The notes beneath the pieces were generated by a model, which searched no databases, had not been told where the DNA came from, and was given only the letters and a program-made list of their open reading frames with translations. Positions 55,035 to 62,812 of a stretch of 64,000 bases of DNA are shown piece after piece. The position numbers and the translations under genes are program-made. This DNA comes from Saccharicrinis sp963675435 (lineage in GTDB: Bacteria > Bacteroidota > Bacteroidia > Bacteroidales > Marinilabiliaceae), in NCBI GenBank assembly GCA_963675435.1, contig OY776216.1, positions 744,001 through 808,000 on the forward strand. Direction: 5' to 3'. Numbering within the stretch: position 1 is the stretch's first letter; every line of letters starts with the position of its first letter.

Positions 55035-56595
55035 TTTCTATCTCATTTGCAAAGTCCGTTATGTTTTGAGAAAACACATCAGAACTATACCATTTTTCAA
55101 TTTCTTTGATTATTATTTTGCCAGAAGATTCAGGAATTTTTGCAATACATGTTGCTCTATTCCCAAATTCATTAAAGGAACTTCCAATGAACCAAACATT
55201 TTTATCTGTAACAATAAATCTGTCATGAAGAATGCTGTTCCCCCTAAGAATCCGTACATCAATTTTACCGAAGGGTTTGCTGTTGTATTCGGTTATTACA
55301 GTCGTTATTTTTTTAGCTTCTTCTTTTGAAACAGCCTCTTTGCTATTAAGTATATTTATTTTAACTCCTGAATTTTTAATTTGAAATGCAAATTCAACAA
55401 TGTCCAAACTGCTGAAATATGGGTCGCATAAATAACAAGTATCTTTAGCATTGTTGATTATTTCTCTAATGATAGATTTTGCATTTTCTTTCTTTTTGTT
55501 TTTTTCCGATTCGTCTTTTGCTCCCGAATAAAAAATGAATTCTTTGCGTTCTGCAAGTTCTATATGTTGTTTTTCTTTGTCAGCGTCTTTGAAATAGTAT
55601 TCGGGATTGAAATCTTTTGTTTTGCCTACAATAGACGGTCTATCTTTAGAAAATTTCTCTACTACAAACTCTTTGTTCCCCTTTTCAGTTTCAATTTTTA
55701 CATGAAAATCTGCTTGTTTCATTGACATATCAGAGTGGATACTCGTAACAAACGTTGCTGGTTCATGATTGGCAATCAAGTCGTAATCTTGATTATAAAT
55801 TCTCAGTTCAAATAAATGTGGTTCGTGTGGCAGTTCTATAAGGTCTGCTTGCTTTTTAATTTCAAATGTTTTATCAAATGCTATAGCATCTCCATGTTTA
55901 TCTATAAATCTGAATTTTAGTGGTTCAAAATTATTTTTGCGCGTTAGTATTTTGTAAAACACACCTATTGGATCAGTTGAAAGAGATATTTCAACTTCTC
56001 TAAAATATGGATTTGGAGCTGACAGATAAATGTTCCCAATGTGCTCTCTTTTTTGTAAAATGTCAAAACCTAACCACTCCATAGTTAGCTCTTGCATTGC
56101 TGACATTTCCTTTGTTACACTTGCAGAAATAAATTTATTGTTTGTTTTTCGTTCGTTGTCAATTTGACACCAAACCAATAAACCTGACTTCCTTTTTGGA
56201 AGGATTGAAGCAACGCCTTTGTCTGTATAGAAATTAGAAGCGAAAACTAAAGGATAATTTCCGGATGGTTCTTTGACAAATGATATGTTAATGAAAGATA
56301 TTTTGTGTCCATCAATGACGAAATTTTCAAATGGTTTGTCAAAAGTCTTTAAAGCATCTTCAACAGAGGCTATTTCGTCAATAGAAAGATAAAATGAATA
56401 TTCGTCAAGTTTGGATTGTTTGGTTCTAGCACAACCATTTTCCCATTTGTCGTTTGGAATACTATAAGAATATTCATCGTCAGTTTGTAGTTCAATTACA
56501 GAAAATAAATGATACCATTTTCTAGTTAACTTGTCTTGAGCTAAAAGAGTTGTTCGAATGGCTTTGGTGTATTTTTGTTTAAGTTTTTCTATCAT
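55027..56595 (-). CDS. 522-aa protein with C-terminal phospholipase-D-like half-site (possible VPA1262-type protein)
   Basis: The N-terminal 330 residues are a large domain that may belong to the VPA1262 family (recalled resemblance, not verified). A charged linker follows, then a PLD-like module from about 370: CYLCDPYFSSLDI, then LHDRFIVTD with H457, R459 and D464, and IGSSFNEFGNRA. This module parallels the whole 197-aa protein encoded next. One half-site per chain suggests a homo- or heterodimer. No signal peptide. First long gene of a tightly coupled three-gene unit; two small genes lie 226 bp upstream on the same strand. A role in nucleic-acid cleavage or membrane attack in defence is possible (inference). 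Confidence 0.72.
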   Translation of the reverse strand: MIEKLKQKYTKAIRTTLLAQDKLTRKWYHLFSVIELQTDDEYSYSIPNDKWENGCARTKQSKLDEYSFYLSIDEIASVEDALKTFDKPFENFVIDGHKISFINISFVKEPSGNYPLVFASNFYTDKGVASILPKRKSGLLVWCQIDNERKTNNKFISASVTKEMSAMQELTMEWLGFDILQKREHIGNIYLSAPNPYFREVEISLSTDPIGVFYKILTRKNNFEPLKFRFIDKHGDAIAFDKTFEIKKQADLIELPHEPHLFELRIYNQDYDLIANHEPATFVTSIHSDMSMKQADFHVKIETEKGNKEFVVEKFSKDRPSIVGKTKDFNPEYYFKDADKEKQHIELAERKEFIFYSGAKDESEKNKKKENAKSIIREIINNAKDTCYLCDPYFSSLDIVEFAFQIKNSGVKINILNSKEAVSKEEAKKITTVITEYNSKPFGKIDVRILRGNSILHDRFIVTDKNVWFIGSSFNEFGNRATCIAKIPESSGKIIIKEIEKWYSSDVFSQNITDFANEIENG

Positions 56596-56821
56596 TTACT
56601 GTCGTTAATTGTGGGGTGTTTTTAATAGCCGCCAATGTTGAATATAAGAATAGTAGCCGATTGCATGGCACTTTCCTGTCAAGGTACAAGAAAGCTAGAG
56701 CTTTTGTTTTGGTTATAAATTTGTCTTTTTTTAGCCATAGCAAAAGCTTCGACGACCTTATTAAACGAGCAAAAATCCCAAACTTATCATGTCCTTTATT
56801 TATTGTTGGCTACTGGCATTT
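56596..56821. other. Spacer inside the PLD-motif region
   Basis: 226 bp between the 113-aa gene and the 522-aa gene. It contains an imperfect inverted repeat (GCTTTTGTTTTGG near 56699 and TAGCAAAAGCTTC near 56739). It could hold a promoter or a terminator; no gene is seen. Confidence 0.35.
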
Positions 56822-57163
56822 TTACCTCCTAGTAATTAAATTACGCTCTAACATTTTCAATGCCTCTTTTACTGTAACTTCTTCCGCTCTCTTGGATGAT
56901 TTAAACTTTTTAAAATCCTCAATAAAATCAATATCTTCAGATTTCAATTCTAGACTGTTAGCAGGATAAATTCTAATCATTGTTTTATACCCTAATAGCT
57001 TCTCATTATCTGAAACTACAGGAACAGTAATTACACCAACTCCAAAAGAAACTAAAAGATTGTCTATCGCAGAATTAACATTTCTAAATTCATTTCCCTT
57101 TAGTTTCATAAATTCGTCGAAACATAAAGGGTATTCTTGTTCGAGTTTTTTAATAGTCAGCAT
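56822..57163 (-). CDS. Hypothetical 113-aa protein upstream of the PLD-motif operon
   Basis: I recognise no family. A small soluble protein with a helical N-terminus (MLTIKKLEQEYPLCFDEFMK), a central beta segment (GVGVITVPVVSDNEKLLGYKTMIRIYP) and a basic helical C-terminus (TVKEALKMLERNLITRR). It follows the 56-aa gene by 37 bp on the same strand. The layout could suit a small regulator or antitoxin-like partner, but no DNA-binding motif is evident. Confidence 0.6.
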   Translation of the reverse strand: MLTIKKLEQEYPLCFDEFMKLKGNEFRNVNSAIDNLLVSFGVGVITVPVVSDNEKLLGYKTMIRIYPANSLELKSEDIDFIEDFKKFKSSKRAEEVTVKEALKMLERNLITRR

Positions 57164-57200
57164 GAATATTTTTAAAATTATACGTTATAGCAAATAAGTC

Positions 57201-57371
57201 TTACTTTCCTGAAAATTTTAAAATCTTGTTTTCTACAAATGACAGTCTATTATAAACTTCTTCAAGAATAATCTGCTCTCTTGAGTTTAGATTATTACTA
57301 GCTTCCATTTGTCTAATTTTTTCCAACAATTGCATTCTTTCTCTTAAATAACCTTCTATATCTTTTTCCAT
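57201..57371 (-). CDS. Small 56-aa coiled-coil protein
   Basis: The ATG at 57371 opens a 56-codon frame: MEKDIEGYLRERMQLLEKIR, then QMEASNNLNSREQIILEEVY and a short end FSGK. Heptad-like leucine/isoleucine spacing suggests a coiled coil. Its same-strand position 37 bp before the 113-aa gene suggests a shared transcript. No family is recognised. Confidence 0.5.
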   Translation of the reverse strand: MEKDIEGYLRERMQLLEKIRQMEASNNLNSREQIILEEVYNRLSFVENKILKFSGK

Positions 57372-57808
57372 TCTATCATTTTTTGACGGTTAGGATTTCA
57401 TGCTTGTACCCAACTAGTTCATAAAGCCACTAATATTTTGGTTGCTCTTAACTATTTAATTATCAACATTAACATATAATTATTCATTTATAAGTGGCTA
57501 ACTACTTTAACAAAAAGTTATTATATGTCAATTGTTTTATTGCAGTAACAAGTTGATATATTATTGTTTTCTAGTTTCTTTTATATATCATATTCAAAAA
57601 AAATATGGCCTAAGAACATAGTATAAAATCAATATCTAAAAAATATCTTTTGTTAAGCGTTATCAAAAATATAGTTTTAGTGGGTAAAATCAAATTGTTT
57701 TCAACGTATTTCATATTTATTCCATAAACACTTTAATATAAAACATCAACGTTTCAATTTATTGTAGCAAGAAAAAATACTGGTGACACAGTTTCATGAA
57801 TAGATCCT
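57372..57808. other. A/T-rich spacer between the 21-bp array and the PLD-motif region
   Basis: No gene is seen. TATTTTTG on the minus strand at 57664-57671 matches TAnnTTTG and could be a distant promoter for the small genes; no matching -33 was identified. Confidence 0.3.
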
Positions 57809-58135
57809 AGAACGTTCTTACTTTTTATGACAACATTCTGAGTTAAAATAGGAACGCTGTCATAAAACCTGACAAGCGTCTATAAAATTATTAGAACATT
57901 CTGGGTAAATGCCAGAACATCCTAATAAAAAGAGAGAACAGTCTAACAAAAAATAAGGACGTTCCTATTTTAAGTGAGAAGCTTCTCTAAAAATGTTAGG
58001 ATGTTTTATAAAAAAGTAAGAACGTTCTTAAGCTGAGCCAGAACTTTCTGGGAAAAAGTGAGAATGTTGTCAGTTTTTATTAGAACGTTGTCATTATTTG
58101 CCAGATCATTCTGGGTAAAAACAAGAATGATGCCT
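57809..58135. repeat. Array of 16 degenerate palindromes at an exact 21-bp period
   Basis: The six-base cores (consensus AACGTT within AGAACGTTCT) begin at 57811 and every 21 bp after that, up to 58126, with no insertion or deletion. Examples: AGAACGTTCT at 57809, AGAACATTCT at 57893, GAGAAGCTTCTC at 57976, AAGAACGTTCTT at 58018. The 11-bp linkers are A/T-rich and diverged. Both strands are full of stops, so it is not coding. 21 bp is two helical turns, so all palindromes face the same side of the DNA. It lies beyond the terminator of the 157-aa gene and about 440 bp upstream of the 56-aa gene. Confidence 0.88.
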
Positions 58136-58148
58136 ATTGGCAAATAAA

Positions 58149-58174
58149 AATCCGATAAGATTACCTACCGGATT
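58149..58174 (-). terminator. Intrinsic terminator after the 157-aa gene
   Basis: On the minus strand AATCCGGTA, loop GGTAATCT, TATCGGATT (9 bp, one G-T pair), then TTTATTT. It lies 24 bp past the stop codon and before the 21-bp array, so the array should not be part of this gene's main transcript. Confidence 0.75.
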
Positions 58175-58198
58175 ATTAATTTACTACAGAGCGTTTGG

Positions 58199-58672
58199 CT
58201 ATTCTTCAACCGACTCTGCTCTTTTCCTTCTTCGAGGAAAACGATCACTTAAATCATTAAGTACTGTTTGTGCTCCGGCAACACCGTTTTTAGCCGCAAG
58301 TTTTGTGTTGTTATAAAACATTAAGGCATGATTATATGCCTCACTACCTGCAACAACAGAGGTATCTTCAACTTGACTTAAAAGTTTTTCTAAATTACCG
58401 GTAATCGGCAAAAGACCTGTGGCATCTGCAACGTCAACGTCAAAATCCTCTTGGGAAGTAAAAGCAGGACGGAGATTAGGATATTGTTTACTGTATTCAT
58501 GGGCTTCTGTAACAAATGCCAATGATTTGTTACCCATTTTTGCTAATCCCTTCTTTTCTTCTTTCGATATGGATAAAAGATACGGAGAGAGCATACTGTT
58601 TACCTCATTTAACTTGTTTAGTGCTTCGGTAAGCACCTCTTGCGGGATGCTTGATTGATGAAGATTCTTCAT
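58199..58672 (-). CDS. Hypothetical Bacteroidota protein, 157 aa
   Basis: The protein has the layout of a hypothetical family I recall as common in Bacteroidota: IPQEVLTEALNKLNEVNSMLSPYLLSISKEEKKGLAKMGNKSLAFV, then a DVADATGLLPI block and a C-terminal helical block AGSEAYNHALMFYNNTKLAAKNG. It is helical and soluble with a basic tail (FPRRRKRAE). No function is known. The gene is monocistronic with its own terminator; the 21-bp palindrome array begins 63 bp past the stop codon. Confidence 0.75.
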   Translation of the reverse strand: MKNLHQSSIPQEVLTEALNKLNEVNSMLSPYLLSISKEEKKGLAKMGNKSLAFVTEAHEYSKQYPNLRPAFTSQEDFDVDVADATGLLPITGNLEKLLSQVEDTSVVAGSEAYNHALMFYNNTKLAAKNGVAGAQTVLNDLSDRFPRRRKRAESVEE

Positions 58673-59156
58673 AAAAATGATTAATTTTGAAAATTATACA
58701 TTAGCGGACACACTAATGACAACTTTCGCCGGCAAGCATTTGGGGTCAGGAGTGGTCCGCATTTTAATTAACGGGAAGTTAATATTTAATATTTTAACCG
58801 GATAATGCATTATGACGAACGAGTAGTATTAAGTGATAAACGTATGTTTATTATATGTTAATTACAAATAATGTAGTGCATTACGGAGCGTGTTTTATGG
58901 TGTGTTTTATAGGTAATTAATAAGGATACAAGCTTGTTGTACCAAAGAGTATCTCTATTATTATGATATTTGTACTTGTTTATAAAAACCATTAAACCCT
59001 ACCTTTATGGTTTCTTGTTTGCTTCAATATTTTATTATGTAAGAATATATTACAACTTATTATTACGCTACAATAAAAAAGCAAAAATCAAGAGCATTAA
59101 TACCAATGAAAAGTAAAAATTACGAGTTAACAACTCGTTGTAAACAGATAATATAA
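58673..59156. other. Divergent intergenic region upstream of ilvA
   Basis: 484 bp between the 157-aa gene and ilvA. It includes a GC-richer patch (TTTCGCCGGCAAGCATTTGGGG, split here as TTTCGCCGGCAAG and CATTTGGGG, about 58723-58745). No attenuator, riboswitch or gene was recognised; promoters for both genes are expected here. Confidence 0.35.
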
Positions 59157-60404
59157 ATGAGCTATATACCCAAAATAGAAGATATAAAAGCTGCTGCCGA
59201 ACGTTTAAAAACCGTAATTCGTAAAACGTCGCTGGAATACAATCAGACTTACTCCGAAAAATATCAAGCTGAAATTTATTTTAAAAGAGAAGATCAGCAA
59301 ACAGTACGCTCTTATAAAATTAGGGGAGCATATAACAAAATGGCCTCATTATCATCTGATGAAATTCATAATGGAGTAGTTTGTGCCAGTGCCGGTAATC
59401 ATGCTCAGGGAGTGGCATTGTCGTGTTTTATGCTTAAGGTTAAAGGAACCATTTATATGCCAAGTACAACTCCTGCCCAAAAAATAAACAGGGTAAATAC
59501 CTTGGGTAAAGAGTGGGTTGAAGTGGTATTAACGGGTGATACCTTTGATGATGCTAATGATGCGGCGATTCAGTTTAGCCAGGAAAATAAACTTCCTTTT
59601 ATTCCTCCCTTTGATGATCCTAAAATTATTGAAGGACAAGGAACTGTTGGTATTGAAATAATGGAAGATCTGCCTGATTTAAATTATATATTTATTCCTG
59701 TGGGTGGAGGTGGACTAAGTGCTGGTGTGAGTACGTATATTAAAAACGTTAACCCGGAAGTTAAAGTAATTGGAGTAGAGCCACAAGGAGCTCCTTCCAT
59801 GTATCAGTCTTTAAAAGAAGGAAAGGTGATAACCCTTGATGAGATAGATAAATTTGTAGATGGTGCTGCCGTACAAAGAGTTGGTGAGTATGCTTTCCCG
59901 GTTTGTCAGAAATACATTGATGATATGCTTTTGGTACCAGAAGGTAAGGTGTGTACTAAAATTTTAGAAATGTATAATAACGAAGCCATTGTTGCAGAGC
60001 CAGCAGGTGCATTGTCGGTGGCAGCGTTAGAACAATATGCAGATCAGATTAAAGGTAAAAAGGTGGTTTGTGTTATCAGTGGAGGTAACAACGATATTAC
60101 CCGAACTGAAGAAATTAAAGAACGTTCTTTATTATATGAAGGATTAAAGCACTATTTTATTGTTCGATTCCCACAAAGAGCTGGCGCACTAAAAGAGTTT
60201 GTAAATGATATTTTAGGACCCAATGATAACATTGTAATGTTTGAATACGCTAAAAAGATCAATCGCGAAAAAGGTCCTGCTTTAGTTGGTATAGAGTTAA
60301 AAGACAAAGCAGACTTTGAACCTTTGTTAAATCGCATGAAAGCAAGAAACTTTTTAGGTGAATACATCAATAAAAATCATGATTTGTTTTCGTATTTGAT
60401 ATAA
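59157..60404 (+). CDS. ilvA: Threonine ammonia-lyase (threonine deaminase)
   Basis: A 415-aa PLP enzyme. The PLP lysine is K54 in RSYKIRGAYNK; CASAGNHAQGVA (about 78-89) and the glycine loop VGGGGLSAG (about 182-190) bind the cofactor phosphate. About 330-415 is a single ACT-like regulatory domain (YFIVRFPQRAGALKEF), so the length suits the short biosynthetic or catabolic type rather than the 514-aa E. coli IlvA. It deaminates threonine to 2-oxobutanoate for isoleucine synthesis. Monocistronic here, with no ilv genes adjacent. Confidence 0.92.
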   Translation: MSYIPKIEDIKAAAERLKTVIRKTSLEYNQTYSEKYQAEIYFKREDQQTVRSYKIRGAYNKMASLSSDEIHNGVVCASAGNHAQGVALSCFMLKVKGTIYMPSTTPAQKINRVNTLGKEWVEVVLTGDTFDDANDAAIQFSQENKLPFIPPFDDPKIIEGQGTVGIEIMEDLPDLNYIFIPVGGGGLSAGVSTYIKNVNPEVKVIGVEPQGAPSMYQSLKEGKVITLDEIDKFVDGAAVQRVGEYAFPVCQKYIDDMLLVPEGKVCTKILEMYNNEAIVAEPAGALSVAALEQYADQIKGKKVVCVISGGNNDITRTEEIKERSLLYEGLKHYFIVRFPQRAGALKEFVNDILGPNDNIVMFEYAKKINREKGPALVGIELKDKADFEPLLNRMKARNFLGEYINKNHDLFSYLI

Positions 60405-60804
60405 GAGGAGCTTAGGGCTAGGGGCAGAGAGAATAGAGTAACTGGCGCATGAATAATAAATCCGAACGAGCTATGATAGAGCATAGGGTATGGTTCTAAG
60501 TTCAGCGAGGCGTCTCACTTTGTTGTTTTATACCGACGTAGCCGGAGGCTTACTCCGAACACTTACTCCGAACACTTTGCATGATGTTATTGCGTCATCG
60601 AAATTTATAAGCAGTAAATTTATTCCTGTCAATCCCGTAAATCCTGTCAAAAAAAGTCAAGCTGTAAATCAAAGACATATATATCTGTTAATCCTGTCTG
60701 TTATACAAAGCCAACTATTACCGGTCAATTAAATGAAAAATTAAATTAGATTTGATTTAATTTCAAATTTAAAAGATATTGCAATTAATCTATTGATAGG
60801 CATC
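60405..60804. other. Gene-free region between ilvA and the MscS gene
   Basis: Contains purine-rich sequence related to that near 48 kb (GGAGCTTAGGGCTAGGGGCAG, about 60407-60427) and a tract of short near-repeats of the form AATCCTGTCAA / AATCCCGTAAATCCTGTC (60625-60700). An 80-codon open frame here is low-complexity and not supported. Confidence 0.4.
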
Positions 60805-62682
60805 ATGAAGAACATATATATAATAATAGTATCTTTTATACTATTCCATATCACTTCAATTACTTACGGACAAGCAGATAGTCTGGTCCAAAAAAATGAT
60901 TCCATTAACATTGCTGTTTTAAAAGAATACCAGGAGAAACTTTTGGAGGGTGAAAAGCAGCGTTTGGTTGATTCTATTAAAAAATCAGAACTTGAATCGC
61001 AGTTGATAAAGCTAAAAACTACCGATAACCTACAAAAAGATGAATTAATAAATCAGCTTAAAACCATTGAGGAAAACGAACAAAAGAGAATTACAGATAA
61101 GAAAAAACAAATCAATTCATTACGAAACACAGCAAAAGGCTATCCTGTAATCGGAGTTCTTGAAGACACGTTGTTTGTGGTTTATTCAAAAATCGGCGCT
61201 TCAACACCGGCCGAAAGAGCCTTAAATATTTCTCGCAAAATAGAAAAACTGTACGATGATGATTTTCTTAATGCAGATTCAATTTCCATAACCAAATCCG
61301 AAAATACCTTTGATATTGTTTATGGCGATATCATTATAATGAGTGTATCCGAAAATGATGGATTATGGTATGGAAAAAGCACATCGATTTTAGCCGAGGA
61401 CTTTAAAGAAACGATTAAAGAATCCATTATTAAGGCAAAAGAAGAAAACAGTCTGCTTGTAATCTTAAGTCGCATCGGATTGGTTCTGTTTGTAATAGTA
61501 ATTGCCCGTATTATCATCTGGTTAATAGGTAAAGGTTATTCAATTCTATTAAAATACATTGATGTTAAGAAAGATATATGGCTTAAAGATTTATCATTTA
61601 AGGATTATACTTTTATAAAAGCCGACCAGGAATTACAAGTTCTATTGCTTTTTGTGCGTGCCATCAAGTGGTTTATTTACATACTCCTGCTTTATATTAC
61701 ACTACCCATAATATTTAGTATTTTTCCTTTTTCAAGAGATTGGGCAGATACTTTGTTTCATTTAATTTGGTCTCCTTTTAAAAGTGTGTTATTTGCTGTT
61801 TGGGACTATCTTCCTAATCTTTTCAGTATCCTGGTTATTTACTTTGTAATGAAGTATGTCATCAAGTTTGTGAAATATATCTTTCATGAAATTAAAACCG
61901 AAAAGCTGGTTATATCAGGTTTCCATGCCGATTGGGCTATGCCTACCTATAGCATCGTTCGATTCCTTCTTTATGCTTTTATGTTTGTGTTGATATTTCC
62001 TTATTTGCCAGGATCAGATTCTACAGTTTTTAAGGGGGTATCTGTTTTTATTGGTATACTGTTTTCATTAGGATCATCATCGGCCATTGCCAATATGGTA
62101 GCTGGGTTGGTGATTACCTATATGCGACCGTTTCAAATTGGTGACAGAATTAAAATAGGTGAAGCAACAGGTGATGTTATTGAAAAAACACTTCTGGTAA
62201 CTCGCATAAAAACCATTAAAAACGAGATTATAACTATCCCTAATTCATCCGTATTAACTGGTAATACCATCAATTATAGTATTGGAGCAAAAGACACTGG
62301 ATTAATTATACATACTTCGGTAACCATTGGATATGATGTGCCCTGGAAAGATATGCATCAGGCATTAATTGACGCGGCCTTGCGAACTGATATGGTTATG
62401 AAAGAGCCACTGCCGTTTGTTTTACAAACCAGTTTGGATGATTTTTATGTGAGCTATCAAGTAAATGCCTATGTGCGAGAAGCTAGTAAACAGGCGCTCA
62501 TTTATAGCCAACTACACCAGAATATACAGGATATATGTAATGAGAGGGGTATTGAAATTCTTTCACCACATTATAGAGCTGCCAGAGATGGTAATAAAAT
62601 AACTATTCCGAAAGATTATTTGCCTGAAGATTACAAAACACCAGGCTTTAATGTTAATGTAAAAGCTTCGGAGAATGGTTAG
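60805..62682 (+). CDS. MscS-family mechanosensitive ion channel
   Basis: A 625-aa protein. The ATG at 60805 gives a signal peptide (MKNIYIIIVSFILFHITSITYG); a TTG 12 bp upstream is less likely. About 30-110 is a charged coiled-coil periplasmic segment. Membrane segments follow near 215-240, 285-315, 330-355, 385-405 and 415-440; the last carries the pore-type sequence GILFSLGSSSAIANMVAGLVITYMRPFQIGDRIKIG, the hallmark MscS pore helix and beta domain. The rest is the cytoplasmic cage. It opens on membrane stretch and releases solutes on osmotic down-shock. Monocistronic. Confidence 0.9.
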   Translation: MKNIYIIIVSFILFHITSITYGQADSLVQKNDSINIAVLKEYQEKLLEGEKQRLVDSIKKSELESQLIKLKTTDNLQKDELINQLKTIEENEQKRITDKKKQINSLRNTAKGYPVIGVLEDTLFVVYSKIGASTPAERALNISRKIEKLYDDDFLNADSISITKSENTFDIVYGDIIIMSVSENDGLWYGKSTSILAEDFKETIKESIIKAKEENSLLVILSRIGLVLFVIVIARIIIWLIGKGYSILLKYIDVKKDIWLKDLSFKDYTFIKADQELQVLLLFVRAIKWFIYILLLYITLPIIFSIFPFSRDWADTLFHLIWSPFKSVLFAVWDYLPNLFSILVIYFVMKYVIKFVKYIFHEIKTEKLVISGFHADWAMPTYSIVRFLLYAFMFVLIFPYLPGSDSTVFKGVSVFIGILFSLGSSSAIANMVAGLVITYMRPFQIGDRIKIGEATGDVIEKTLLVTRIKTIKNEIITIPNSSVLTGNTINYSIGAKDTGLIIHTSVTIGYDVPWKDMHQALIDAALRTDMVMKEPLPFVLQTSLDDFYVSYQVNAYVREASKQALIYSQLHQNIQDICNERGIEILSPHYRAARDGNKITIPKDYLPEDYKTPGFNVNVKASENG

Positions 62683-62812
62683 TCAGGCATCACGAAAAAA
62701 TCAAAAGAGTAAGGTTATCAAACGATATTTTAAAGTAGAATAAAGATGCCGTTTATAATTGCATTTTAGAATGTACACAACCTATGTTGTTAACTGATGT
62801 TTCCCATGTTAT

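Noticed and set aside
56616..56969. 117-codon plus-strand frame
   Set aside because: Half of it is antisense to the 113-aa gene and the rest is spacer; composition is unlike a real protein.
57809..58135. CRISPR array
   Set aside because: Units are 21 bp, palindromic and diverged, with no repeated direct repeat and no 30-40 bp spacers; no cas genes in the window.
60490..60732. 80-codon plus-strand frame after ilvA
   Set aside because: Made mostly of short near-repeats (NPVNPVK) from a non-coding repeat tract.
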